From Lamellibrachia satsuma (Eukaryota > Annelida > Polychaeta > Sabellida > Siboglinidae), in contig BSQZ01000080.1 in assembly GCA_033239005.1 (NCBI GenBank), positions 1,920,501 to 1,984,500 on the forward strand: a stretch of 64,000 bases of DNA. Direction: 5' to 3'. Under the pieces are notes generated by a model. It was not told the DNA's origin. It made no database searches and saw only the letters and a program-made list of their open reading frames with translations. Every line of letters begins with the position of its first letter. Position 1 is the first letter of the stretch. Of the stretch, positions 1 through 11,384 are shown piece by piece. The translations under genes were made by a program, and so were the position numbers.

Positions 1-185
1 AGAACTATTTCTGTTAAATGGAATGTACAACAAACAACGTGTACGTCAGTAGGAGGGAAATCTTTCTGTTAAATGGAATGTACAACAAACAACGTGTACG
101 TCAGTAGGAGAGAACTATTTCTGTTAAATGGAATGTACAACAAACAACGTGTACGTCAGTAGGAGGGAAATCTTTCTGTTAAAGA
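1..185. repeat. Short tandem repeat, about 55-bp unit, three copies
   Basis: The motif CTGTTAAATGGAATGTACAA recurs at about 11, 67 and 121, each followed by the same AACAAACAACGTGTACGTCAG stretch, so the period is 54-56 bp. It lies in a GPATCH2 intron, downstream of the leftmost visible exon. I see no coding potential in it. Confidence 0.8.
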
Positions 186-267
186 AATACAATGTTTTTC
201 ACCAAAAGATTTATTGGTCTGTCAAATTCCGTTTTATACAATTTCTGATGATGAATATATTGCCTAC

Positions 268-373
268 CTTCTTCAGTAGGACTGGTGGGCGGTGTCCTGC
301 GTCGGCGCTTGTTGTCACTGTTGGCGCCGTTCTGTCGCGTGCCACCGAACAGTTGTGAGTTGTCCCTCCACTG
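268..373 (-). CDS. GPATCH2: GPATCH2 coding exon 5 (basic patch)
   Basis: Several AG acceptors are possible in CGAGACAGACAG. The one before CAGTGG keeps phase 0. The donor is GAAG|GTAGGC. It encodes a segment ending NSDNKRRRRTPPTSPTEE, matching the KRRRK patch upstream of the G-patch in the human protein. It ends in phase 1, so more exons must follow left of the window. Confidence 0.75.
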
Positions 374-3300
374 CTGTCTGTCTCGAAGGAAACAACTCAA
401 CGAGTAGGCTGGGCTCTAGAAGTGAAAGGTTCTTGATAGTTCACACACTGTCATACTGTGTCTAGCTGATATCATTCACTCTAGTCTGTAATTATTCGGA
501 CCCTAAACAACAGACAACCCAGGATAAGAGCCAAAACAGAGGCACTTATAATAATAATAATAATACTATTTTTCTATAGCGTTAATTCCCGCATGGCGGA
601 TCGATGCGCTGTACAAGAAATATAATAAACGTATATTAATAAATATAATTAGATAAACTGTAACTTATTAAAAATATCTATATATGAACACTGGTTTTAA
701 GACGTACAATACTAAATAAAGAGGAATGTCAATTATATAAATTATATAAATAAAATTAAACTTTGGTTTTAAGACTTACAATGCTAAACCTTTGTATGTA
801 AATTATATAAATTAATTTTAAACAAATTAAACACTGGTTTAAAGATGTACAGTACTATGTAAATTATGTAAACTAATATAAAATAAATAAATAAATACTG
901 TACCAAAAATGTGTATGTAAATTATAAAAATTAAACTAAACTAATACTGTACTAACAATTTTTTATGTAAACTATATAAATTAATATAAAAACTAAACAC
1001 TAATTAAAATATATATAACACTAAAAAGAAATTATAAAGCAATGTCCATCATTTCAAAACAATTTGAATTAATTAAAATGTCTAATAAAAAGATATGTCT
1101 TTAAACACTTTCTAAACACAGAAAGTGTCCCCAATGCACGAATGTTCACAGGTAATTCATTCCATAGTCCATATTATCCAACATTTAGAACAATGTACAG
1201 ACTGTGTGCATGTTACATCGAATGGTGAAATACATTACAGGAAGATATCCTGCTTTCCTAAATAAAAAACAAGTACGAGAGAGCTGGGCCATGTCCAGGT
1301 GGCTGACACTAAAACAATCTGCAGATCTTGTGTGATTAACGACATGACCTTGAGCACAGTGAAGGTGGACGTGTGGACTCACCCTGTCTTTAAGTCTACG
1401 CTGACCGGCTCGGATTTCTCGCTCCGTCTACAAAATAAATAGAATGCTACAGCAGAGATAGAGTAGTCACTGAAAAAAGAACCATCAAACACAGTTGGTC
1501 ATCTCGACCAGCTGGATAGAGATAGCATTTATAAAAACAACACACCATTTAGAAAATTACTGTTTGTTCAAATAATGTATGAATTATTTAATAACACCGG
1601 AATGTGGGCTGCAATGGTCACTTACAAATGTGTTTGTTCAGTACTATGATAATAAGATAAGATATTGCTGCAAGGTCATGTGATGAGATAGAGAAAACAA
1701 GAACATCTTGTGACAACGAGAAAGGTTGAGGGGAATAGAAGCAGAGGTTGGCAAAGAATTAAGAACATCAATGGTCTAGCAGCCTGGCTAGGAAAGAGTA
1801 TAACAGAACTCTTACAGGACACCTGTGATTGTGGGAAATGGACAGTTGTGATCGCCTATGCCTGCAACAAACACAGCACCTCACGAGTACTGCTGCAGTA
1901 ATATGTTATAGGCATATGTTATGTGCTGTCAATATACTATAAATTACTCCTGATGAGGTGATCAATTGATATCATCTACTAATCACAACCAACTGTGATT
2001 ACAAGTAAGTCTGACTTAAGCTGCTCATTGACAATATTAACCCATTCTCTCACCCCTGCCAATAACTTCAGGCGCATGTTGAAACTCCTCTTGGACGCTG
2101 GGGGCAGATATTCAAACACCCCGTTGAGGATCTTCTCAAAGTTCTCATCTCTCTGCGTGGCGTCCCCCGCACCCCCTTCATCCTCCCACCAGGGGATGAT
2201 CCCTGGGATACCACATGCGGGACCATTCTCGTGGAAGAAATCACTCTGTTCATCGTCACCTGGGGGCAGCACGAGTATGTATGCAAATCAGTTGGTTACC
2301 ACGATAAATCTACTATATATAAAGATGAACCAAACAGCCAATGATTCTCTATAACATAATAATAATATAATAATAATGTTTTATTTCAGGCAAGAGCCCA
2401 TAATATTATAAATACATACAGGTTAAAAAAAAAACATACATATACACACATGATGAACAATAGAGGTACATGTAGTGAGAAAAATATATATATAAATATA
2501 CATACATGACGTGTAGTAAAATATATATATAAGATAAGTAAGGATAAAAAATATATTTGTATAAAAGTACAAACATCATGAATTAAAAGCACACAATTGA
2601 TCAATCCAATGTTTAATCAATGGACTTTGATAATAAATAAAAGTGTTAAGATAATTCACAAAAAGTATAACCGGCATAAAAGGCTAAAAATTAATGAGCG
2701 AATACGTTCATTAAAGGATTTAACATAATTAGTAGCGAACATAAGGCTTGCACTACAGCGGGGTGACAGGTTGTGTATAATTCTAAAACTGTTGTTATAA
2801 GCGACAATAATACCTTTCAGACTATGTTTTTTAAAATGACACCAAAGACTTGAGGTGTACATTGAACCACAGTATGAATTAAATAAAGTTGTTTTAATGG
2901 AATTGTTGCATAAGTAAAATTTTCTGGCTAAAGCATTTGCACATCTTTTCTGCTTGGCAATATCGTCATCATCAGTAAGATTATTGTTTATAATATAACA
3001 ATAATGACAGGCTATCATGAATGTTTACCTCACCTCCCCGCTGAATACCAGGATGAAAATAGTCACACTTGCTGAATGATGAGGTCCAAATACTTTTTTA
3101 CAAATGAAACAACAACACTCATGAATGTTGTAGACTTGGTGTCACATGATGTGGTAATTATGACATTTAAGAATGCTTTGTTCTTTTTTTATTAACATTT
3201 TATGACTTGATTCATCAAAATATTAATAAGCAAAAACTATTAAAGTAATATCCCACTAAAGTATAATCTGGTCTGTCATAATTTTATTTTAAAATACATT

Positions 3301-6300
3301 TTATATTTGACCAGATACATGTCATATCATAAATATTTCCACATTACATAATGTCATAACTATTAAAAAAATACATTTTGTACATAATGTCCAAAGTATT
3401 ATGAATGTATACAGCAACATATTTTGATCTTACACAAAAGTGAGCAACAATTTTGTTCAGGAAATGTAATAAGCACCAGCATTATGTAGACCCTACTCTG
3501 ACCATGTGACCTGTTAATAGAGTTGACCTGATGACACTAATTGCAGACTGTCTATAGACACTCACCATCCCTGGCGTCGTCATTTGTGATGACTCCGTCA
3601 CTCTCACTGCTACTGAATGAACTGACACTGCTGCTCCGTCTACAACAAACACACGTCAGGTCACACGGAATGAACTGACACTGCTGCTCCGTCTACAACA
3701 AACACACGTCAGGTCACATGGAATGAACTGACACTGCTGCTCCGTCTACAACAAACACACGTCAGGTCACACGGAATGAACTGACACTGCTGCTCCGTCT
3801 ACAACAAACACACGTCAGGTCACACGGAATGAACTGACACTGCTGCTCCGTCTACAACAAACACACGTCAGGTCACACGGAATGAACTGACACTGCTGCT
3901 CCGTCTACAACAAACACACGTCAGGTCACATGGAATGAACTGACAATGCTGCTCCGTCTACAACAAATACACGTCAGGTCACACGGAATGAACTGACACT
4001 GCTGCTCCGTCTACAACAAACACACGTCAGGTCACACTGAATGAACTGATACTGCTACTCCGTCTACAACAAACACAAGTCAGGTCACATGCAATGAACT
4101 GACACTGCTGCTCCGTCTACAACAAACACACGTCAGGTCACATGGAATGAACTGACACTGCTGCTCCATCTACAACAAACACACGTCAGGTCACACGGAA
4201 TGAACTGACACTGCTGCTCTGTCTACAACAAACACATGTCAGGTCACACTAAATGAACTGACACTGCTGCTCCGTCTACAATAAACACATGTCAGGTCAC
4301 AATGAATGAACTGACACTGCTGCTCCGTCTACAACAAACACACGTCTGGTCACAATGAATGAACTGACACTGCTGCTCTGTCTACAACAAACACACGTCT
4401 GGTCACAATGATTGAACTGACACTGCTGCTCTGTCTACAACAAACACAAGTCAGGTCACACTGAATGAACTGACACTGCTGCTCCGTCTACAACAAACAC
4501 AAGTCAGGTCACATGCAATGAACTGACACTGCTGCTCCGTCTACAACAAACACACGTCAGGTCACATGGAATGAACTGACACTGCTGCTCCATCTACAAC
4601 AAACACACGTCAGGTCACACGGAATGAACTGACACTGCTGCTCTGTCTACAACAAACACATGTCAGGTCACACTGAATTAACTGACACTGCTGCTCCATC
4701 TACAACAAACACACGTCAAGTCACACGGAATGAACTGACACTGCTGCTCCGTCTACAACAAACACAAGTCAGGTCACACGGAATGAACTGACACTGCTGC
4801 TCCGTCTACAACAAACACACGTCTGGTCACAATGAATGAACTGACACTGCTGCTCTGTCTACAACAAACACACGTCAGGTCACATGGAATGAACTGACAC
4901 TGCTGCTCCGTCTACAACAAACACACGTCAGGTCACATGGAATGAACTGACACTGCTGCTCCGTCTACAACAAACACACGTCTGGTCACAATGAATGAAC
5001 TGACACTGCTGCTCTGTCTACAACAAACACATGTCAGGTCACACGGAATGAACTGACACTGCTGCTCTGCAGGGCTGGGTCCAATTACACAAAATTATAT
5101 CAATTACAATTACATTAAATATTTTATTTAAATTACAATTACAGTCATAATTTTCCAAATTAATTACAATTACAATTACACTGTTTCAATTTCAATTACA
5201 ATTACATTATGCGGAACCAAATATATTCAGCATTTGTTAATTATGTATTTTTGCGCGTTTTGCTGAATTTCAATATTTTGTACACAATTGATAAACAAAT
5301 ATAACGGTAATGTTTGTACATTTTGTTGAATTGTGACTTTGAATTATACTAAATAAAAAGATAGCCGTTAAAACATGTTTTTATTATATAAAAATACAAT
5401 GCAATATCCAGACATAATCCTACAGGACATATTCCAATGCAGACATTTATCCGTGCGCATTTCTTAAATTTTTCTTTGGAAAATACTAATAATAGGGTTT
5501 GATGTGTTTACTTTGAGGTTGTAGCTCCTGCTATAAGCTGACATTCTTAATTGGTCTGCCCTTTGCTTTGTGTGAGTTGGGAATGGGAAGAGAGGCCATA
5601 TAAATGGTCCTTGCCACCTGACCTGTCTCCAACCCACCACAACACAAGGGGTGTAATTGGCTTGCTAACTCTGCAATGTTTCACTGAATGTCTGTGCATT
5701 GTTTATTGCTTCCTGGCTGTTACCAACTTACTAAAAAGGCTAATTGCTAGGGCTACCCACCACTAGCACCACTGACCAGTACCCACCAGACAGTGAATAC
5801 TGAGACTTAAATATAAATATATAAGCAGGTGTTATTATTAGTCTTGATTTTTAACTCATGTGAGACTTAAATTATATTTTTATTGACAATTCATTCAGGT
5901 AGTTTGTGATATGAAACGTACTGTAATTGATTGTAATTGAAATAAAATTTCAATTATACAAAATATAACAATTACAATTACAGCAACATTTTGAAACCAT
6001 AATCAATTACAATTACACGATTTTGCTGTAATCAATTACAATTACAATTACATAATTGGACCCAGCCCTGCTGCTCTGTCTACAACAAACACACGTCTGG
6101 TCACAATGAATGAACTGACACTGCTGCTCTGTCTACAACAAACATGCGTCAGGTCACACGGAATAAACTGACACTGCTGCTCCGTCTACAATAAACACGT
6201 CAGGTCACATGAAATGAACTGACACTGCTGCTCCGTCTACAACAAACACACGTCAGGTCACACGGAAAGAACTGACACTGCTGCTCCGTCTACAGCACAC

Positions 6301-7420
6301 ATCATATCACAGTTCATGCAGTAATCATTTACATTTACAACATGCGCAGTGCAGGAGATACAATAAACATGTTTTCTTACTAATTTACTAAAACTTATTA
6401 AAAGGGTCAGACGGTCAGTGGTAATTAGCATTAAACATGTACATAATAAGTCATAACATTATTAATAATTATTAATATTATTAATGACTTGATGTTAAAC
6501 TAATTTATCATGCCTGAAAGCATACAATAAATGTATTTTTTCTCACGACAAATTATGTACACATGAAGACATTTAAGAAAAGGACTGCAGTTTTAGTAGG
6601 AACCAGGAATGATATCTATATAAAATACTGAACTACCATGACTACTCATCATTCGAGATACTTACTCGTTGTTATTGCTACATTCCATGTGAGCCTCGGC
6701 CCCGCAGGCCCCTGCTGCGTGGTCCTCTCCCTCGTGGTCCAGCTCATAACTGTTCCCTCCTTTGTCCCGCATCCCTCGTTTGCGTTTCCCGGGTAACGTA
6801 TCCGACAAACCATGCACGTTGCCCCGGTGCACACATTCTGCATCCGTGTCACCAACAGCGAGCCGCCTGCTATGTGTCAACTTCTCCTTCAGATGGTAGC
6901 ACTTGTCGCCGTAGATGCCGGAGTCGGGATGTGGATCAACGGCCATCCTCTTGAGCTTACGACGACGACGCTGCGCCTGCGCTCTCATTGGAGATATCGT
7001 CTCGTTGAACGAGTCCGATTCAGCCAATGACAGTGCCGTGTTGGCAAATGTTGCCAACAGTTGTAGTCGGTTTACGGTCAAAACAAATTCGTCTGAGTCG
7101 CTTCCATGTGGTACATTCTCCATGTAGTCTCTGAACGCCTCGTCCAGACTGCTCTCTGACGCCTCACTCAAATTACCACACTCCCAGATGTTCTGGGTTG
7201 ACTTCCGTTTCTTGCATCTATGTTTCTTGACAGCTGAAACGTGCTTCTTGGAAGTACTGGCACAGCGTGATACCTGTGTGGTCTCACAGGACCTCTGTGG
7301 TGGTCTTTCGGTTTCTTCTAGGGCATTTGTGAGGTCCTGTACCATTCGGTCCATTTTCTGGAAGTCACAACTAGCTAGAACTTGAAGGTTTTCAAAGTCA
7401 GACACGATGCTGTGTTCCAT
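268..7420 (-). CDS. GPATCH2: GPATCH2 orthologue, partial (3' end off window)
   Basis: Five exons (7420-6666, 3639-3566, 2259-2054, 1427-1383, 373-268) join in phase into about 395 codons. Human GPATCH2 is about 528 residues with the G-patch near its C-terminus, so that domain should lie left of the window. Landmarks agree in order with the human protein as I recall it: an N-terminal helix MDRMVQDLTNALEET, the basic block RRRRKLKRMAVD, the acidic stretch GDDEQSDFFHE followed by IIPWWED, and a KRRRRTPPTSP basic patch. The family is nuclear; G-patch proteins generally stimulate DEAH-box RNA helicases, and GPATCH2 has been linked to DHX15. Function here is inferred from orthology. The ATG at 7420 is chosen because an in-frame TGA lies 18 bp upstream of it within the same exon. 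Confidence 0.9.
374..1382. other. GPATCH2 intron, AT-rich, with ATA microsatellite
   Basis: No gene is seen. An (ATA)n run lies at about 547-565. From about 660 to 1060 a degenerate tandem series repeats the idea GGTTTTAAGAC..TACAATACTAAA followed by GTAAATTATATAAATTAA, probably an old decayed minisatellite. Confidence 0.6.
1383..1427 (-). CDS. GPATCH2: GPATCH2 coding exon 4 (45-nt)
   Basis: Acceptor ATTTTGTAG|ACGGAG and donor AAAGACAGG|GTGAGT. In phase 0 it reads TEREIRAGQRRLKDR, a basic helix. The length is divisible by three, and the flanking exons accept phase 0 on both sides. It is supported by splice signals and frame more than by strong homology. Confidence 0.65.
2054..2259 (-). CDS. 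GPATCH2: GPATCH2 coding exon 3 (DDEQSD / PWWED)
   Basis: Acceptor GCCCCCAG|GTGACG and donor GCAGGG|GTGAGA, 206 nt, phase 1 to 0. It encodes GDDEQSDFFHENGPACGIPG and then IIPWWED, the most conserved block of the family outside the G-patch, followed by an FEKILNGVF helix and a KRSFNMRLKLL basic helix. Confidence 0.93.
2387..3018 (-). mobile_element. 3' remnant of a non-LTR retrotransposon (pol C-terminus)
   Basis: The minus frame of 120 codons (3018-2656) contains CGSMYTSSLWCHFKKHSLK, VAYNNSFR and FNERIRSL, the recurrent pattern of the C-terminal region of jockey-like LINE ORF2 proteins after the RT domain. No RT core is present, so it is a 5'-truncated dead copy inside the intron between GPATCH2 exons 2 and 3. 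The AT-rich part 2387-2655 would be its 3' UTR. Confidence 0.6.
3566..3639 (-). CDS. GPATCH2: GPATCH2 coding exon 2 (Ser-rich, 74 nt)
   Basis: Acceptor TTGTTGTAG|ACGG and donor GATG|GTGAGTG. The exon completes the GA left by exon 1 and reads a serine-rich segment ending SDGVITNDDARDG, matching the human segment just before the DDEQSD motif. Its first about 25 nt and its acceptor are the source of the 53-bp minisatellite that immediately follows on the plus-strand map. Confidence 0.88.
3640..5069 (-). repeat. 53-bp minisatellite built from the GPATCH2 exon-2 acceptor
   Basis: There are about 27 copies of a 53-bp unit. On the gene strand each unit reads GTTTGTTGTAG|ACGGAGCAG and continues through the first about 25 nt of exon 2, then returns to intron sequence. 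Each unit therefore carries a copy of the 3' splice site and the exon start. Copies differ by scattered point changes (for example CGTCTGGTCACA against CGTCAGGTCACA). Confidence 0.95.
5070..6070. mobile_element. hAT-type MITE, 1001 bp, with 8-bp target duplication
   Basis: Terminal inverted repeats CAGGGCTGGGTCCAATTA are perfect for 18 bp at both ends. The flanking target duplication is CTGCTCTG (5062-5069 and 6071-6078). The subterminal regions are runs of AATTACAATTAC. There is no transposase; a 71-codon ORF inside is unconvincing. An 8-bp duplication and CAGGG ends fit the hAT superfamily. It interrupts the 53-bp minisatellite. Confidence 0.92.
6071..6300 (-). repeat. Distal part of the 53-bp minisatellite
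   Basis: About four more units of the exon-2-acceptor repeat lie beyond the MITE insertion and fade out near 6296. The segment 6301-6665 after it is ordinary AT-rich intron without recognisable content. Confidence 0.9.
6666..7420 (-). CDS. GPATCH2: GPATCH2 first coding exon
   Basis: The exon holds 251 codons plus two bases and ends at a clean donor, GA|GTAAGT. An acceptor-like TTTTGTAG 24-27 bp upstream of the ATG suggests that an untranslated 5' exon lies further right. Visible features are the amphipathic N-terminal helix, a Lys/Arg-rich segment (KKHRCKKRK), serine/acid-rich segments, and the diagnostic RRRRKLKRMAVD motif. The last third is poorly conserved. Confidence 0.9.
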
Positions 7421-7494
7421 CTGTGAGCCGTTCTGTGTTCAATCTACAAAACCAAGTTAAGTTGTATATAGATTGTTGGGTAAAGGTGCATTAA

Positions 7495-7984
7495 CCTGGC
7501 CGAAATTATTAACGCTATTAAATTATATTTTTACCTAATTTTTTTGATGCTAATGTATTCTTTGCATCATCGTAACAATATCACGGTGGCATCAGAAAGG
7601 CGATTTCACTGTCAAATATTTTGTACCGCAGTATAAGAAAATACGAAAAAAAGTGCAATTTAATGTTACGAAAAACTCTAAAAGTCGATACTTCCTCTTG
7701 AAGACAAGTTTGTGTGGCTTCACTACATTCAGAAAGGGAATAGCTCAAACATACACAATGTCATAAAATATTTTACTATCAGGCTATCTGGTGACAATAC
7801 AACTACACAAGTGTGTGTACATTGTGCTTTTGTATTAAAAAACATACAAAACTTTTTTTGATCTTGATGCTTGTAAACAATTATTTGTGTTAAATTCATA
7901 TAAATCAGCGATTAAAAATATCGTAAATAAAAAATCATAAATCAAACCACCCTGCATTTACTAGCGTTGATAATTTCGGCCAGG
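7495..7984. mobile_element. TTAA-flanked MITE (piggyBac-type), 490 bp
   Basis: Inverted ends CCTGGCCGAAATTAT are followed by T/C and AACGCTA, and TTAA lies directly outside both ends (7491-7494, 7985-7988). TTAA duplication is the signature of piggyBac-superfamily insertion. There is no coding capacity. It sits between the first coding exon of GPATCH2 and the presumed promoter. Confidence 0.8.
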
Positions 7985-8654
7985 TTAATGTACTGATTGT
8001 TGCCCCTAAACATGCATACCAATTTCAAGTTTAACAATATTTGTTTTTAAGAACCATAGCCTACATAGGCTCAGTCAGAGGGACGCAGGCGCAGGTGCAG
8101 AGCGTCAACATTTTGTGCGAAAGTTTACAGTATGCTATCAAATGTGTCGTTGATTGCGGGTAAATAGTAAAATACACACACACATAAAAAACACCCACGA
8201 GAGCCTTATAAAAACGGTTCAAAGGTAATTTATTTTCAAAACAAGAAACATAAAATTGGCCTAATTCCATGAAAAAAATAGGACGTCGAAAACGAAGACG
8301 GTCTAGCGCAGTTTTGGCGAAAGTTCATCACATACACGTCTAATTTTACAGTCCTTTACCTTAAACACGTCCACATCCGACTGTTTCGTAATAAAGAGGC
8401 GTCAAATCAATAATTTGGGAAATAATCAGTGTACGGCGTACGGAATAACAACAAAACACAGGCCAACCACCACCTGGGGAAAACCTGCCATGTTTGTTTG
8501 GTTCTCGTCGGTTTACGAGAAATTCGGTGAGAGTTTGATATAGAGGTGCCCTCTGGCGTTGACAGCATCAGTCGCTACTTGGGGAAGCCGTGATATTTTG
8601 GAAACGGAGGTAATGTCATACTAGTCTGTAGTCTTGCTGCACAGGAAACTTGAA
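7985..8654. promoter_or_regulatory. Shared upstream region of GPATCH2 and SPMIP10-like gene
   Basis: The two genes point away from each other, with start codons 1.23 kb apart. The segment from about 8280 to 8650 is the least AT-rich, is free of repeats, and is the likeliest place for start sites and the GPATCH2 5' untranslated exon. I see no firm TATA box. Position is the only evidence. Confidence 0.35.
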
Positions 8655-8713
8655 ATGGCAACGCAAGGAGAAAAAGACAGGGCGAAAGTTGACATGCTAA
8701 CCCGTGTATCAAG
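8655..8713 (+). CDS. SPMIP10: SPMIP10-like exon 1
   Basis: ATG at 8655 in context GAAATGGC; 19 codons plus two bases to the donor TCAAG|GTAATG. The N-terminus is charged (GEKDRAK). Confidence 0.65.
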
Positions 8714-10446
8714 GTAATGTAAATGCTTTTAATCACGCTGTTTAAGGGCGAAATTCCATGTTGTTTTGAAGGGTTTCAAGAAAAACCGCCCGGAATGTGC
8801 TTGACAACCGCGGTTGTTATGATGCTTCCCCGGTATTTGTTGATGCCAGGACAGTTGTCTTCGTGCACTATGTGTTTCCAAATAGATGAAATAAAAACGT
8901 TGGTTCTGATTAGTTGAATGCCAAAAGGTGAACCTGTAGTATTGAGTGTGTATCTGGAAATAATATCCTTTGCCTTTGCTTGGTTGTTTTGGTGCTTTGC
9001 CTTTTGACACATCGCGCCAGAGGCAGAGCCGAGGCAGTGGCAGTGCGAATTGTGTTCGACTCTGATAAATTGTAGTCTATATCGCATTTGTTTCGTAATA
9101 ATAATTCACGTTAGATTAGTCGCATCGTATATATATATATATATACGATTTAATTAATAATATTGGTAAACAGCATTACATATTATATATAATTTACATA
9201 TATTTAATTATGTAATTGCTGCATGTTTGTCAAAAATTAAGATGGGTTTCACATAACCATGTATTACGAATGTCCATTAATTCAATCACTAAATGACCAT
9301 GAAAATCATCACTTTTAAATTTTATTGTGGTGTCAAACAGACCTTACACGAAGACCATACATGGCATAGTAGCCTTGGACCTCAACACCAACTCAAACCC
9401 ATTGCAAAGTGGGGTGAACTGAGTTGCCCAAGATTTGAAATGGCAGAGGTGGTTTGAACCCCGGTTCCTTCGACTGAAAGCCTGACCCTCTACCACACCC
9501 AACATCCCCTCCACATATACATTCCGAAGCTTTTTTCCTCCCCCTAGTCACTAAGCAATTCATCCAGTTCAGCTTCATACCCGATACCACGGCCAACTGG
9601 AAAAACCTACCAGCTGACGCAGCTACAGTGCCAAGTGTCGAGATCTTCAGACAATGGATCTCCAGCTTGCAACATTAACACATATCGCATTTTTCACACT
9701 ATCAAGTTCCCTTTCCTAAAATTGCATTACTACATGCACACTATCATCTTTTCTCTTTGTATTTTATTACTTTTCTCTTACAGCACTTTAACACGTGTGC
9801 ACATACACCAAGCCTTGGAAAGAGGGTTGATTCTTACCTAGTAGAAGAAGCCTGGAAACCACATTTGTAAACTACAAGAGATGTGTTATGGTGTTTGTTT
9901 TTCTGCAGGGTGCCCAGGCATTCCCGACTTCACCCAATGATCCCGAGGTTGTATGTCCCTGAATGGAAACAGGACATGCAAAACAGGAAGCTTATTCTCA
10001 CAGTAAGTGTAGTCCACTTTCAACTTCCAGTTTCTAGACAAACCAAGGTATTCTATCATGTTTTTTTGTAAATAAGTTTCCTTTGAAACTGTTCCACATA
10101 TTAAATAGCTATAAGAAATATTAGAACATACCCTGTTTTATTAAAATGAACATATATTTTTCTATTCTAAGTGCTTAATTGCATGCAATCATTTCAGAAT
10201 GCTGATCTTGGAGGCGTGCCTCATTATGAACATGATGATGCACTGTTCCTGGAGAAACGTGAGCAGCAGTTCTACAACGTGGAAGATCGTCTGCGTGTTG
10301 CCCAGAAAGTCGTAATGCCACACCGCAATGAGATGCTTGTACCACCGTTTCCACATCACACATCTCGCTACTGGAGCTCTCTCCTGATGCGACACCCAGT
10401 GCTTGACCAGAACAATCCAGTTGATCGAAGCCATTGTTGCGAGTAA
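8655..10446 (+). CDS. SPMIP10: SPMIP10/TEX43-like sperm microtubule inner protein, complete
   Basis: Three exons (8655-8713, 9909-10002, 10198-10446) join in phase into 133 codons plus TAA; human TEX43/SPMIP10 is about the same length. The match to the human protein as I recall it is spread along the chain: MIPRLYVPEWKQDM (human MIPRRYVMPWKENM), then GGVPHYEHDDALFLE, then the EDR motif and a SRYWSSLL segment near the C-terminus. In mammals this protein binds inside the A-tubule of sperm doublet microtubules. There is no signal peptide or membrane segment. Role here is by homology. The gene is convergent with KNL1, whose stop lies 1.6 kb downstream. Confidence 0.72.
8714..9908. other. SPMIP10-like intron 1
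   Basis: No exon or element could be recognised. A (TA)n run lies at 9128-9146, and the stretch 9150-9330 is AT-rich. The short ORFs here have no supporting features. Confidence 0.5.
9909..10002 (+). CDS. SPMIP10: SPMIP10-like exon 2
   Basis: Acceptor TTTTTCTGCAG|G and donor CTCACA|GTAAGT. It encodes the conserved MIPRLYVPEW motif. Confidence 0.8.
10198..10446 (+). CDS. SPMIP10: SPMIP10-like exon 3 with stop
   Basis: Acceptor ATCATTTCAG|AATGCT, phase 0; 82 codons then TAA. It contains the DDALFLE and NVEDR motifs shared with TEX43. Confidence 0.8.
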   Translation, partial: NADLGGVPHYEHDDALFLEKREQQFYNVEDRLRVAQKVVMPHRNEMLVPPFPHHTSRYWSSLLMRHPVLDQNNPVDRSHCCE

Positions 10447-10525
10447 ACTTGCAGCCTTGACCAATTGAAGCGGTCACATTCAAGTGTATTTCCTTAACAG
10501 TATTGTTTGGTTCAGTTTAGCGTGT

Positions 10526-10531
10526 ATTAAA
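10526..10531 (+). terminator. Possible polyadenylation signal of SPMIP10-like gene
   Basis: ATTAAA lies 80 bp after the stop codon. A canonical AATAAA occurs later near 11299. Either could serve. Confidence 0.35.
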
Positions 10532-11161
10532 GATGGATGGTAGACATCGCACTGGTTTTTAATTCTTGAAAAGTACTGATGAATTCCTCAGTTTCACTGT
10601 ATACCATTTCTTCTAGTCACCATTGTGTATATTTAGTTGTGTACCGCGTCTGTAGTAGTCAGCAGTCAGTTGCAGCCACAAAGAATGGAATACCATCAAA
10701 CTGTTTATGTTGGTTGTTTAGTACTTTGCTGTACACAATCTTGGTAATTGGCTGTTCTTGAAGTTTGTAGGCGCAAGGACCCACAAAATATAATTTTGCT
10801 ACATCACAGACTGATGTGCATTCAGTGAATATCTTTTCTCTATTGTTGCACAGCAATGGTTTTAATAGTTAAATTCTTCATGTTCAGTGGTAGCTGGACA
10901 AACGAGATCTGGGGAAGGTAAAAACTAGCACTGTTGTTTGTATTGTGTGTTTGCAGAATGTAATCAATTATGTAGGTGTCATGTTTGTAACAAGCTGAGC
11001 TGAGTGAAATGCTACTCATTTGACATCGACTAAAACACAAATACAGACTTGCATAAAATGCATTTTCCACTGTTTGTTATGTCTGCTATAACAGCATGGG
11101 TGTGATAGAGCATGAATGTATTTCCATTGCATATTTATAACAAACATTTTCCTAAAAAAAG

Positions 11162-11167
11162 TTTATT
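11162..11167 (-). terminator. Candidate KNL1 polyadenylation signal
   Basis: AATAAA on the minus strand (TTTATT on plus), the first canonical hexamer I find after the stop codon. It would give a 3' UTR of about 0.9 kb. Confidence 0.35.
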
Positions 11168-11384
11168 TAATCAAATCTTACTCTACAGAATGAACGCATT
11201 TTTTTCAATATGAATTATGACTATACATATGAACAAATGTGCATGAAAGGTATATGTGAGTTTGCTTGTGAACATGAACAACAGTGACATTAAGTATAAA
11301 TAAAATTTACCTTTACCTTTAAATGACTACATTAAATCAGAGCTTGTGGTTGACTACACAAAACCCAACACAGTGCATACAGCA

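Noticed and set aside
1995..2354. 119-codon plus ORF overlapping GPATCH2 exon 3
   Set aside because: Shadow on the opposite strand of a well-supported coding exon.
8729..9087. Minus ORFs of 93-103 codons in SPMIP10-like intron 1
   Set aside because: Overlap each other in different frames, no recognisable motif, low-complexity composition.
10175..10483. Two minus ORFs overlapping SPMIP10-like exon 3
   Set aside because: Shadows; the plus frame has family motifs and phase-consistent splice sites.
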